Shown: one piece after another, positions 35,095 to 43,663 of the stretch
How the letters are laid out: the number at the start of each line of letters is the position of its first letter
How positions within the stretch are numbered: the first letter of the stretch is position 1
Source of the DNA: CAJXII01 sp965242915
GTDB taxonomy: Bacteria > Campylobacterota > Campylobacteria > Campylobacterales > Arcobacteraceae
Direction of reading: 5' to 3'
Length of the DNA stretch: 64,000 nucleotides
NCBI GenBank assembly: GCA_965242915.1
Contig: CBDETN010000022.1
Location: 62,001 to 126,000 of the forward strand
Position numbers and translations under genes: made by a program
The notes under the pieces: generated by a model
Seen by the model: only the letters and a program-made list of their open reading frames with translations
What the model was told of the DNA's origin: nothing
Database searches by the model: none

Positions 35095-35139
35095 AAAGCC
35101 TTATACAAACAGTCCATAAGACAGATTATATAAGGCTTT
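35095..35139 (-). terminator. Terminator downstream of tRNA-Arg
   Basis: AAAGCCTTATA (35095-35105 on plus) and TATAAGGCTTT (35129-35139) form an 11-bp stem with a 23-nt loop. On the minus strand it is followed by T6, right after the tRNA 3' end. Confidence 0.7.
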
Positions 35140-35145
35140 GTTAAA

Positions 35146-35222
35146 TGGTACGCCTGGAGGGATTCGAACCCCCAACCACCGGGGCCGAAACCCAGTGCTA
35201 TATCCAGTTAAGCCACAGACGC
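35146..35222 (-). tRNA. tRNA-Arg (anticodon UCG)
   Basis: The cloverleaf is complete on the minus strand: acceptor GCGTCTG with CAGGCGT, D-arm GCT...AGC, anticodon stem CTGGG/CCCGG around TTTCGGC (anticodon TCG), 5-nt variable loop, T-arm GGGGG-TTCGAAT-CCCTC, and an encoded CCA (35146-35148). The anticodon UCG reads CGA and probably other CGN arginine codons. It borders the island 32027-35145, but I see no second copy of its 3' end that would mark an attachment site. Confidence 0.95.
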
Positions 35223-35314
35223 ATTTTTTATAGAAATTTTTTACTTCGTGAAATCATTATTCACTAGTTTTAAGACAGTGGAATTTTATCTAACTAAACT
35301 TAAAAAGAAGTATA

Positions 35315-35346
35315 AAAAAGGGTAGCTATTTTTAGCTACCCTTTTT
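35315..35346 (-). terminator. Terminator of the DUF3373 gene (works in both directions)
   Basis: AAAAAGGGTAGCTA (35315-35328) pairs perfectly with TAGCTACCCTTTTT (35333-35346) on a TTTT loop. The stretch 35223-35314 between it and the tRNA shows nothing. Confidence 0.9.
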
Positions 35347-35369
35347 ATTTAATATTAAATTATACTATA

Positions 35370-36836
35370 TTAGTATCTGTATCTAATATATGCTCTAATA
35401 TCTTCTGCTTCTGTTACAGCTGTTCCTGTAATTGTACTTGGTGCAGAATATGAACCGAAGAATCCGTTACTTCCAGTATAATCATAGTCAATTTTAGTAT
35501 ATCTTACAGATGCACTTAATGTTTTTGTAAGTGGTTGATGATAGTAAGCTTCTATAGCAGTACCACGAGCAGCAACTTTACTACCTATCATAGTATCTTC
35601 ACCATAAGTCATACTTCGCCAGTATTTACTACCTTTATTCCATTCAATTCCAACTCTACCATCTTCAGTAAATGGAGACGGAAATTGAGCACCTATCCAA
35701 GTAGAGTTACCAGTTTGTTTAGATGTGCTTCCTAACATACCTCCATGAGTACCGTTTGGATCAGTTTTAGATTGAGCAAAACTTACAAAGAATGTTGAAT
35801 CATCAAGAGTATCACTAATACCTTCTCCAATACCATCAGCTACAAATGCTGCTGTCATCCAACTCATACCACCAAAATCATGAAAACCAGTATTTGGATT
35901 ACTATTGTAACCAACTAAATTAGTTGATGTAGCCCAATTTGTATGAATTGAGTACTGACCATTATCATAAGGTACAAAAATAAGTCCTATCATATTACTA
36001 TCGTGAGATTCTGTAGTAGAAGTTGAATAATCAGTATCATCACCCACGAATCTTTTTTTAACATTTGTTATACCTCTACCCAAACATAACTTAACCCAGC
36101 TTCCTTCCATGGGTGTAACCTTATCAAGATTCCATCTAAAACTAGCACCGTCAAACTCTACATTTACTGTATGTGCAAGCGCTGATTGTCTTTTTTGGTC
36201 TTCTCTAAGGTTTGCTAAAAGACCATCTGTAGCAGGTCTTCTACCAACAGAAGCTGTCCAAGACACATCTTTTCCTAAGAAAGTATCATTTTTATATAGC
36301 CAATAAGCTTGTTTTACATTAAGATTATTATTACCTTGAGCATTTTCATTTGTAATCCAATCAAAATCTTGATTTCCAGCTACACTTCTCTGAGTATTTT
36401 GTGGCTCTGCTCCATAAGCTTTTAAGTATGATAATCTACCATAAAATGAAACATTTTCTGTTGGTGCATAAGCCATATTCATCCAAAGTCTATTTGTAAG
36501 TAAACCGTCATTGGTACTTTTTGAACCATCTGCATGTTTATAAGTAATTTTATCCACACTTGTTCTAAAATCAATACCCCATTTAAGATTATCATTATTA
36601 GCTAACTGCTTAGCTAAACTAGCTTTTTTATTAACCTTTTTAATTTTCTTTTGATTTTTCTTTACAGATTTTACAACTGTTGAAAGAGACTTAGTATTTG
36701 CATTTAACCTAGCTTCTAACGCTGCAATTTGCTTTTTTAACATCTCTAACTGTGCTGCCATATCTGAATTTGCGCTAGCAAAACTAGTAGTTGCAAATGC
36801 CGCTGCTATAGAAAGTGCTATAACTCCTTTTTTCAT
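35370..36836 (-). CDS. DUF3373-family outer-membrane porin-like protein
   Basis: The 488-residue product has a signal peptide (MKKGVIALSIAAAFATTSFA), then a coiled coil (about 27-75, MAAQLEMLKKQIAALEARLN and a lysine-rich KKNQKKIKKVNKK), then a large beta-rich domain (LKWGIDFRTSVDKITYKHAD). The tail ends in aromatic strand residues (AYIRYRY). This layout is that of DUF3373 proteins of Campylobacterota, presumed outer-membrane barrels with a periplasmic helix that may form trimers. Substrate unknown. The gene is monocistronic, with a terminator after it. Confidence 0.82.
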   Translation of the reverse strand: MKKGVIALSIAAAFATTSFASANSDMAAQLEMLKKQIAALEARLNANTKSLSTVVKSVKKNQKKIKKVNKKASLAKQLANNDNLKWGIDFRTSVDKITYKHADGSKSTNDGLLTNRLWMNMAYAPTENVSFYGRLSYLKAYGAEPQNTQRSVAGNQDFDWITNENAQGNNNLNVKQAYWLYKNDTFLGKDVSWTASVGRRPATDGLLANLREDQKRQSALAHTVNVEFDGASFRWNLDKVTPMEGSWVKLCLGRGITNVKKRFVGDDTDYSTSTTESHDSNMIGLIFVPYDNGQYSIHTNWATSTNLVGYNSNPNTGFHDFGGMSWMTAAFVADGIGEGISDTLDDSTFFVSFAQSKTDPNGTHGGMLGSTSKQTGNSTWIGAQFPSPFTEDGRVGIEWNKGSKYWRSMTYGEDTMIGSKVAARGTAIEAYYHQPLTKTLSASVRYTKIDYDYTGSNGFFGSYSAPSTITGTAVTEAEDIRAYIRYRY

Positions 36837-37031
36837 ATATTCTCCTTAATTTTTAACTACTTAATTTTAAATCTTTTCTGCTTACAGACTTCTTAATATT
36901 GTATTAAATTTACTTATGATTAAATTAAGTATCAAAAAGTAACTTAGTATAATAAATACTTATATAAACTATACATTATAGTGATATAAGTATAATATAG
37001 TTATAATTTTCTACTTAAAAAAGGAGAAAAG

Positions 37032-37862
37032 ATGGAGAGAATTATTAAAGGATTTATAGCAGTAGCGCTATTTGCTACTGTTATGTTTGGTAGTGGTGAT
37101 TTAAACATTATATCACTAAAAAAAGCTAAAGGGATGTACAATGCAAAAAGTGCATTGTTTTTGGATGCCAGAGGATTTAAACTGTATCAAAAAGGTACAA
37201 TTATGGGTGCGGTTCATTTACCAAATAAGAAATTCAAAAAATTCAAAAAGTGGTTACCTGCAAGCAAAAAAGCAAAAATCGTAACTTTTTGTAATGGCTT
37301 AAAATGTGAAGAATCTGATTATTTAGCAAAAAAACTTATGAAACTTGGATATACAAGAGTTTTAGTATATAAAGGCGGATATCCTGAGTGGAAAGAGAAA
37401 AAACTTCCATTGATGTCTTTAGTAAAAGAGTGTAAAAGTGCTCCAAAAGGTCCATATAAACCAAAAAACCCAGCGATTACTATTAGTGGTGCAAAAGTTC
37501 ATTTAGGTGGAGAGAGTGCTGAAGATGGTATGATCGATCAATTTTGGTTAGCTGGTCTTTTAAATGATGGTAAAGGTGTTCCTGCTAATGTTCAACTTAT
37601 AGATGTAAGAAAAGTATCTGATTTTGAAGAAGGTCATGTAAAAGGTGCTATTAATATTCCTTGGGATAGTGAAGCTGAAAAAATTGATTCATCTAAATTC
37701 CCTAAGGGAAAATTAGTTGTATTTTATTGTAACACAGGTATGATGTCAACTGATGCTAGAAATGCTTTAGATGAAGATATTGCAAAAAATGTATTAATAT
37801 TTGATGCAAATATTAAATGTGAAAAAGGAAGCTGTAAAATTGAGGCAAATGAGGATTTATAA
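37032..37862 (+). CDS. Periplasmic double-rhodanese protein
   Basis: The 276-residue product has a signal-like N-terminus (about 1-22, GFIAVALFATVMFGSGD). Rhodanese domain 1 (about 30-135) has an active-site loop FCNGLKCEESDYLAKKL. Domain 2 (about 180-265) has DVRKVSDFEEGHVKGAINIP and active-site loop YCNTGMMSTDARNA. The two catalytic cysteines appear to be in CNGLKC and YCNTG. Such proteins move sulphane sulphur. In a sulphur-using organism it could serve periplasmic polysulphide metabolism, but that is an inference. AAAAAAGGAG precedes the ATG. Confidence 0.85.
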   Translation: MERIIKGFIAVALFATVMFGSGDLNIISLKKAKGMYNAKSALFLDARGFKLYQKGTIMGAVHLPNKKFKKFKKWLPASKKAKIVTFCNGLKCEESDYLAKKLMKLGYTRVLVYKGGYPEWKEKKLPLMSLVKECKSAPKGPYKPKNPAITISGAKVHLGGESAEDGMIDQFWLAGLLNDGKGVPANVQLIDVRKVSDFEEGHVKGAINIPWDSEAEKIDSSKFPKGKLVVFYCNTGMMSTDARNALDEDIAKNVLIFDANIKCEKGSCKIEANEDL

Positions 37863-37890
37863 TCCAAATTTGCTTTTTTGCAAGATATAA

Positions 37891-37920
37891 AAAAGGCTAG
37901 TCAGAATTGACTAGCCTTTT
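37891..37920. terminator. Shared bidirectional terminator
   Basis: AAAAGGCTAGTCA (37891-37903) pairs with TGACTAGCCTTTT (37908-37920) on a GAAT loop, between the convergent rhodanese gene and the small secreted protein gene. Confidence 0.92.
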
Positions 37921-37940
37921 TTAATCGTTGTTAATTTATA

Positions 37941-38258
37941 TTAACAAGATGGAACATTTCCTGAATCATTTGCATATTCATAGAAGAAATCATAATAATG
38001 TGGTATATATTTTTCTTTTACTTTTTTTACATCTGGACAGATTTTTTTAATCTCATCAGCTAATTTACCATCTTCTTGAAATGCTTCCCATTCGTCTTGT
38101 GAATGTTTACCAGCCATTTTAGCTCCAGTAATTCCACAAGCTTTTTTAAGCTTTTTAGAATAAAGTTTTTGCCCTTTAGCAACATCTGCACTTGCAACTG
38201 TTGCACTCATTGCTAATGCAATTGCACCAGCTAATACTAATTTTAATAATGTGTTCAT
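37941..38258 (-). CDS. Small secreted protein resembling a haemless cytochrome c
   Basis: The 105-residue product has a signal peptide (TLLKLVLAGAIALAMSATVA, cleavage near ASA-DV). The mature part begins KGQKLYSKKLKKACGITGAK, like the first helix of a cytochrome c but without CXXCH, and contains three cysteines (ACG, ICP, PSC). Of two adjacent ATGs I chose 38258, six bases from GGAG. The longer frame from 38300 adds an unlikely N-terminus. Function unknown; the cysteines could form a disulphide or bind metal in the periplasm. Confidence 0.7.
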   Translation of the reverse strand: MNTLLKLVLAGAIALAMSATVASADVAKGQKLYSKKLKKACGITGAKMAGKHSQDEWEAFQEDGKLADEIKKICPDVKKVKEKYIPHYYDFFYEYANDSGNVPSC

Positions 38259-38321
38259 CATTATCTCCTTTGTTAATTTCGACAAAAGTATATCACACAA
38301 ATATAAAATTAGTCTAAAATA

Positions 38322-38330
38322 TGCTATTAT
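38322..38330 (+). promoter_or_regulatory. Extended -10 abutting the NFACT gene start (leaderless candidate)
   Basis: TGCTATTAT (TGn plus TATTAT) lies six bases before the ATG at 38337, with no Shine-Dalgarno. Confidence 0.45.
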
Positions 38331-38336
38331 ATTTTT

Positions 38337-39605
38337 ATGAAATATTATATTTTAAATAAATTAACACACTTTTTAAATGGTTTAACATCAATTCATCATA
38401 TTAAAAGAGTCAGTAATAATACAATTGCCATAGAATTCAATGACAGAAAAGAATTTTATTTTGATATGACAAAAGGGCAGTCTATAGTATATAAAAAAGA
38501 CTCTAAGCAATTAAGCAAAAAGAATTTCAATGCACCATTTGATGTGATATTGCAGAAAAGATTTAACAATTCAAAGATTACTAAAGTATATTTGCGAGAT
38601 GATGATAAAATTTTAAATATAGAGGTTAAGAGTAAATCATCTTATAAAGAACAGCTTTCAATTTTACAATTAGAATTTACAGGTAAAAATACGAATATAA
38701 TAATTTTAGATAAAAATGATATCGTTTTGGAAAGCTTACGACATATAGATGAATGGACATCTACAAGAGTAGTAAAGGTTGGACAAAAACTTGATCCTTT
38801 AGATAAGCCAAACTTTAAATTTGAAGAAAAAAAGATCGATGATATTGAACAATTTTTATTGGATATATATAAGTCAAAAGAAGAACAAGAACTTAATAAT
38901 TTAAAGAAACAAAAGATAATTCAAGTTCAAAAACAGATAAAAAAAATAAAAGAGATTTTGGATAACTTAGATGATGTTCCAACTTTAGAAAGAAAAGCTG
39001 TTAACTGTAATGATGAGGCAACTCAAATTTTAAGTAATTTATATAAATGTAACGGTTATGAAAAAAGTTCAAATATTAAAAAGTCAAATGATCTGTTTAG
39101 AAGTTCTAAAAAAGCAAAAGCAAAAGCAAAAAATCAACATATTGAACAACTTAACTTATCACAAAAATTAGATTTCTTTAAACGGCTTATAACAACTATA
39201 GAAAATTGTACCACAAGTGATGAAATTGAATTTTATTTTCCAAAAAAAGATAAAAATCAAACTAAAACAAAAAAAGCAAGTCCTTATCAAAGCTTTTTTA
39301 TAGACGGATATAAGATTATGTTAGGACGAGATGAGAGAGAAAATATATATCTGCTTCAAAACAGCCGTGCCAGTGATTTTTGGTTTCATCTACAGAGCCA
39401 AGTATCCTCACATGTCATTGTTTCAAATACTAAAAAAAATATTCCAGAACATATCATAGAAGAAGCTGGAAAAATATGTGCAAAATTTTCAAGTAACAGC
39501 GGTGGAACTTTTAGAGTTGATTATACGCAAAGACGAAATGTTAAAATACAAAAAGCAGCTAATGTACTTTATAATCCATATAGTACAATAATAGTTAAAG
39601 TTTGA
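38337..39605 (+). CDS. NFACT (RqcH/FbpA/Rqc2) family protein
   Basis: The 422-residue product has a reduced NFACT-N-like region (starts MKYYILNKLTHFLNGL; TKVYLRDDDKILNIEVKS), a central coiled coil (about 190-260, rich in Lys/Glu) and a C-terminal NFACT-R domain: DGYKIMLGRDERENIYLLQN, ASDFWFHLQSQVSSHVIVSN. Bacterial RqcH adds alanine tails to stalled nascent chains on the 50S subunit. At 422 residues it is much shorter than RqcH (about 570), so parts of the N-domain or HhH region are reduced. A ribosome-rescue role is likely but not certain. Confidence 0.8.
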   Translation: MKYYILNKLTHFLNGLTSIHHIKRVSNNTIAIEFNDRKEFYFDMTKGQSIVYKKDSKQLSKKNFNAPFDVILQKRFNNSKITKVYLRDDDKILNIEVKSKSSYKEQLSILQLEFTGKNTNIIILDKNDIVLESLRHIDEWTSTRVVKVGQKLDPLDKPNFKFEEKKIDDIEQFLLDIYKSKEEQELNNLKKQKIIQVQKQIKKIKEILDNLDDVPTLERKAVNCNDEATQILSNLYKCNGYEKSSNIKKSNDLFRSSKKAKAKAKNQHIEQLNLSQKLDFFKRLITTIENCTTSDEIEFYFPKKDKNQTKTKKASPYQSFFIDGYKIMLGRDERENIYLLQNSRASDFWFHLQSQVSSHVIVSNTKKNIPEHIIEEAGKICAKFSSNSGGTFRVDYTQRRNVKIQKAANVLYNPYSTIIVKV

Positions 39606-39653
39606 ATATTGTAAAATAATAATTACTAAAGCGATGTGCTAAAAAGGGATAAA

Positions 39654-39908
39654 ATGGTTACAGTCGAGAATTTTAAACAAATATTAATTAAATATTTAAA
39701 TTTAGAGGATATAACACCAGATGAGATTGATGATAATGAACCATTGTTTGGAGATGAGGGTCTTGGTTTAGATTCTGTTGATTCTATTGAACTTGTGTTA
39801 GCAATAGAAAAAGAATATGGTATCATCATAGATAATACAGCACAATATAATTCAATTTTTCAAAATGTAAATACTTTATTAACTTACATTAATGCAAATA
39901 AAAAATAA
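39654..39908 (+). CDS. Acyl carrier protein of the arylpolyene-like cluster
   Basis: The 84-residue ACP has its phosphopantetheine serine in LGLDSVDSIELVLAIEKEYG. The start is ATG 39654 after AAAAAGGG. The four-helix pattern and acidic helix II are typical. It overlaps the ketosynthase start by 17 bases, so both are coupled. It should carry the growing polyene chain made by the following ketosynthase. Confidence 0.88.
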   Translation: MVTVENFKQILIKYLNLEDITPDEIDDNEPLFGDEGLGLDSVDSIELVLAIEKEYGIIIDNTAQYNSIFQNVNTLLTYINANKK

Positions 39909-40998
39909 AGTTTTTATAACTAGTACATCTTCGATTAGTTGTGCGGGAAAGAATAATATTGAGTTGTTTGAAAATATTTGCACTTCTAATAGCGGTATAA
40001 CTAGAGAAGAAAATTATTTTCATAATTCAATTCCTGCTATTGGAAAAATAAAATCACAGAATACATTTTATGAAAATCTGATTGTTCAATGTCAAAATAT
40101 TTTAGATAACAGCTCTCTTATAAGCTTTAAAGATACAATTTTAATAATTGGATCTTCAGTTGGCGGAATGAGTGCAACTGAAGAGATTTTTTTTAAATCA
40201 AACAATTACAAAGATATAAATCCACAAATGCACAATATAGATGCTATAGCTTATATTTTAAAACAAAAGTTTGATTTTTACGATGATATTTCATTTTCAA
40301 CAGCTTGTACCTCTAGTGCAAATGCAATAGGATATGCTTATGAAGTTTTAGAAAAAGGTATTTATAAAAACGCCTTAGTTATTGGTGTTGATTCATTATG
40401 CCAAACAACAGTCGGTGGATTTTTATCTCTTGGTGTTTTATCTTCAAACCGATGTAAACCTTTTGATAAAAAAAGAGATGGGATGAATGTATCTGAAGCA
40501 ATTGCCTGTTTACTTTTGGAAACAACTAAAAAAGAAGATTCTGTTGAAGTTTGTGGAGTTGGATACAGTAGTGATGCCTATCATATGACTCAACCTCATC
40601 CAGACGGTGCAAGAACTGCTATGATAAATGCTCTAAAAACTGCAAATATACAGCCAGACCAAATCAACTATATAAATGCACACGGAACAGGAACAATAGC
40701 AAATGATACTTCCGAAGCAAATGCCATTTATTTAACTTTTCCCAGCAAACCTTATGTAAGTTCTACTAAATCTATAACAGGACATACTTTAGGAGCTGCA
40801 GGTGCAATAGAAGCTATTATATCATATATGATTATACAAAATCAAACTATCCCTGCAAACAGTTTTTTAGAAGAACCTGAAAATGAAGAGATAAATTTTT
40901 CAACTCAAACTATAAAAAGTGATGTAAATTATGTACTTAGCAATTCTTTTGCTTTTGGTGGAAATAATTGCAGTTTAGTATTTGGAAAAGCAATATGA
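39892..40998 (+). CDS. Beta-ketoacyl-ACP synthase (FabF-like) of the cluster
   Basis: The 368-residue thiolase-fold condensing enzyme has an intact Cys-His-His triad: STACTSSANAIGYAYE, NYINAHGTGTIAND and KSITGHTLGAAGA. It is shorter than FabF (about 410). The next gene encodes a truncated ketosynthase-like protein with no triad, which suggests a KS/chain-length-factor heterodimer as in arylpolyene and type II polyketide systems. Its stop overlaps the next ATG (ATGA). Confidence 0.9.
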   Translation: MQIKNKVFITSTSSISCAGKNNIELFENICTSNSGITREENYFHNSIPAIGKIKSQNTFYENLIVQCQNILDNSSLISFKDTILIIGSSVGGMSATEEIFFKSNNYKDINPQMHNIDAIAYILKQKFDFYDDISFSTACTSSANAIGYAYEVLEKGIYKNALVIGVDSLCQTTVGGFLSLGVLSSNRCKPFDKKRDGMNVSEAIACLLLETTKKEDSVEVCGVGYSSDAYHMTQPHPDGARTAMINALKTANIQPDQINYINAHGTGTIANDTSEANAIYLTFPSKPYVSSTKSITGHTLGAAGAIEAIISYMIIQNQTIPANSFLEEPENEEINFSTQTIKSDVNYVLSNSFAFGGNNCSLVFGKAI

Positions 40999-41639
40999 AG
41001 ATAAATTTAGAGATACTTGACAGTGCATATATCTATGCGCCAACACAAATAGAAGAGTTAAATACAAAAGAGTTAGTTCCTAAAATGGTTACCCGAAGAA
41101 GATTAACAAGAGCTGCTAAAATTGCTGTTTATCTGGCGGACAAAGTATCTTTTGACGATGGAAGAATTATTTATGGCAATAGTTATGGGGAACCATTATC
41201 AACTTCTAGTATATTAAACAGTATAAATCAAAAAGAATCAATTAGTCCTACAGTCTTTCAAAATTCTGTATATAATACTGCAGTATCTTACTTCTCTATG
41301 CTGACAAATAATAAAAATGAAATTATGACTATATCAAGTGGAGACAATACCTCTTTAAATATTTTAAAAGCAGGAGCGATTAAAGCACTTGACGGCGATA
41401 CTATCCTTTTACTTGCAATAGAAACTTTAAACATAGAGAATATTAATGAATTAAATAATTGTATTGACTTTTTGGAATGCGGAGTTGTCTTAAAAGTAAA
41501 AATAACCAATAAAGATTCAAATATTGATTTTATAGACTTATCAAATGAACAAAATTTCCCAATATCACTTGTGCATATGATAAATATTGCACAAAACTTT
41601 AAACAAACCAGCTCAAATATTGTAGAAATTTTAATATAG
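40995..41639 (+). CDS. Chain-length-factor-like ketosynthase homologue
   Basis: The 214-residue product matches the N-terminal half of a ketosynthase only: VPKMVTRRRLTRAAKIAVYL, RIIYGNSYGEPLSTSSILNS, SPTVFQNSVYNTAVSYFSML. No active-site Cys lies in the equivalent ISSGDNTSLN segment. This fits the short beta-ketoacyl synthase-like (CLF) proteins of arylpolyene clusters. I start at ATG 40995, which overlaps the KS stop (ATGA), not at the earlier in-frame start. Its likely role is as non-catalytic partner of the KS. Confidence 0.78.
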   Translation: MKINLEILDSAYIYAPTQIEELNTKELVPKMVTRRRLTRAAKIAVYLADKVSFDDGRIIYGNSYGEPLSTSSILNSINQKESISPTVFQNSVYNTAVSYFSMLTNNKNEIMTISSGDNTSLNILKAGAIKALDGDTILLLAIETLNIENINELNNCIDFLECGVVLKVKITNKDSNIDFIDLSNEQNFPISLVHMINIAQNFKQTSSNIVEILI

Positions 41640-41647
41640 AAATAGTT

Positions 41648-42430
41648 TTAAAAAATATAACTAACAGCCATCCCATAAAAAAGTGCATCATTTTGATTTA
41701 CTAGCGGCGAATCTATAAATTCTGCATTATTAAGATTATAATATCGAACAAAAGCACCATACCAAATATTATCTTGCGAATATGTCAACCCAATAGTATT
41801 TTTCCATCCTCCATAACCATCCTTACTATGATATTCTGTTCTATTTACTGTTACATCTTTTAAAGTTACTTCATAAAAATAGTTATGATATTTTTTCGTT
41901 GCAAAAGTTGGTCCGGTACTTAACTCTAATTGTATATAGTTATCAAAATAATAATTTAAATACAAATTAGGATTAGTAATATAACCTTTTTGATGCATAT
42001 TTGGAAAATCAACAGACCATACAGATCTAATTGGCAATTCCATACTTATATAACTTTGATTATCTGTAAAATGAAATAATTTATATATAAAGTTTGGACC
42101 GATTTCAAGTGTCGGGTCTAGTTGTTCCATATTGTATCTAAGCGAATTAGAATCACTTTTAACAGGAAGTGTACCGCTAAAACTTAAATCTATATCAAAA
42201 TCTTTACTTTGGTACAGATGATTAAATATCATATTTTTTTCAATAGTTAAATTTTCACTATCATAGTAAATATATGGATATGGAAAAATATATTGTTTTT
42301 GTCTGGATGAACCGATATATTCAGGTACTGATATAAAACTAAATCCAGCTCCCAACTTTAATTGATTTGTTTGTTTAGCTTGTAATTGATTTAACAAAAT
42401 AGCTAAAACAACAAATAGTATTTTTAACAT
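41648..42430 (-). CDS. MipA/OmpV-family outer-membrane protein
   Basis: The 260-residue product has a short signal peptide (MLKILFVVLAILLNQLQA) and a beta-barrel of amphipathic strands. MipA/OmpV features are GAGFSFISVPEYIGSSRQKQ at the N-terminus, SFSGTLPV, GPNFIYKLF, ELSTGPTFATKKYHNYFYEV and a terminal FYGMAVSYIF. It converges with the CLF-like gene (8-base gap) and follows the methyltransferase by one base, so the two leftward genes form an operon inside the cluster. It may help place the pigment in the outer membrane; that is inference. Confidence 0.82.
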   Translation of the reverse strand: MLKILFVVLAILLNQLQAKQTNQLKLGAGFSFISVPEYIGSSRQKQYIFPYPYIYYDSENLTIEKNMIFNHLYQSKDFDIDLSFSGTLPVKSDSNSLRYNMEQLDPTLEIGPNFIYKLFHFTDNQSYISMELPIRSVWSVDFPNMHQKGYITNPNLYLNYYFDNYIQLELSTGPTFATKKYHNYFYEVTLKDVTVNRTEYHSKDGYGGWKNTIGLTYSQDNIWYGAFVRYYNLNNAEFIDSPLVNQNDALFYGMAVSYIF

Positions 42431-42431
42431 A

Positions 42432-43499
42432 TTATTTACAAATCAATATACTTTGACAAATTCCGACATTGTCAATCTCTTCCACAACTTCTAACCCTGC
42501 TTTATTTATGTAATTAATCATATCTGTTGAATTAAACATTTTGCTGTAGCCGTTTGCCATAGCAGTAAAATATGGAGAAGTATTTATAATACAATATGCT
42601 CCAGTTTCAACCCTTTGCTTATCCCATAGTGGTTCCATTATATATATGCGAGAATTTGTATTCATAGAATTTTTAATACGCTTTAATAAATTCACAATAT
42701 CTTCTTCCTTAAAACAATCAAGAAATTGACTCATCCAAATAATATCATATCCACTTGGGAGCTCTTTTGTATCATCAAGAACATTAATTGGTATAAAATT
42801 TACTTGGGTCTGAACATTTGCTTTTTTAATACTCTGCTTTGCCAACTTGATCTGTTGTGGCAAATCAGCAATAGTAATATTGATATTCTTATTTTTTGTT
42901 GCCAAACGAATAGCAAACTTACCGGTATTGCCACCGATATCTAAAATACTTTCAGGATTGTTTTTTAGCAATATTTCAATTGCTTCATCAAACGCTGAAT
43001 CAGAATAATAATGGTCAAACTCAAACCAGCTTTTTTGTGCTTTTGGTGGTAAAGATGAAAGAGCAGGATAAATTGTATCCCAATTGCCAAATACTTTTAG
43101 ACCTTCAGCTTTGGTATTTTTAACAGCTTCATCCAAATAATAAAGACCTTGATAATTTACATAATGATTATAATTCATATTAATTTTTGTCATCTCATCT
43201 TTAAGTAAAAAATATCCTGTTTTTGTAATAAAATATTTATCATTTACAACTTTTACAATATCAGCACTTAGTGAAGTCTCTATTAATGTTTGTACACCAT
43301 ATGTTGTTAACTTAACTTCTTTAGCAATTTCATTTATTGTTAATCCTGTTTTATCATTATCATAAATAGTATCTAAAATACCTAAGTCTCTCATTGATTT
43401 TGCAACTTGGAATATTATAGGAGCAAATGCAATTTTTTGAGCTTCATACTGAGCTTCTCTTGCTGTTTTAGTATCATTGTTTTGGAAAAAGTTATTCAT
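42432..43499 (-). CDS. SAM-dependent O-methyltransferase-like enzyme
   Basis: The 355-residue product has an N-terminal winged-helix dimerisation domain (about 20-110, GILDTIYDNDKTGLTINEIA) and a C-terminal Rossmann fold with the AdoMet motif ILDIGGNTGKFAIRLA and IWMSQFLDCFKEEDIV. This layout is that of plant-type and bacterial O-methyltransferases (PF00891-like). In arylpolyene clusters a methyltransferase can methylate the aryl head group. The substrate here is inferred only from context. Confidence 0.82.
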   Translation of the reverse strand: MNNFFQNNDTKTAREAQYEAQKIAFAPIIFQVAKSMRDLGILDTIYDNDKTGLTINEIAKEVKLTTYGVQTLIETSLSADIVKVVNDKYFITKTGYFLLKDEMTKINMNYNHYVNYQGLYYLDEAVKNTKAEGLKVFGNWDTIYPALSSLPPKAQKSWFEFDHYYSDSAFDEAIEILLKNNPESILDIGGNTGKFAIRLATKNKNINITIADLPQQIKLAKQSIKKANVQTQVNFIPINVLDDTKELPSGYDIIWMSQFLDCFKEEDIVNLLKRIKNSMNTNSRIYIMEPLWDKQRVETGAYCIINTSPYFTAMANGYSKMFNSTDMINYINKAGLEVVEEIDNVGICQSILICK

Positions 43500-43628
43500 A
43501 TGTGCCTGCTATTAATAGTTTTAATAATTTTAGTTTAATTTTGATAAAATATCCCTTGTAGAAAGAAAGAATCGGTATTATTTTAATAAATAATTTATAT
43601 CAATATTGCTCAGATTTTTACAAATAGA

Positions 43629-43634
43629 TATAAT
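43629..43634 (+). promoter_or_regulatory. -10 box for the rightward half of the cluster
   Basis: A consensus TATAAT lies 30 bases before the glycosyltransferase ATG, in the 164-base divergent gap. No clear -35 or operator is visible. Confidence 0.4.
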
Positions 43635-43663
43635 ATCAAAACTATAAATAAGTGAAATAAAAT

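Noticed and set aside
35146..35222. tRNA-Arg as an occupied attachment site with direct repeats
   Set aside because: I looked for a second copy of the tRNA 3' end (GATTCGAACC) across the island and found none, so no att pair can be claimed.
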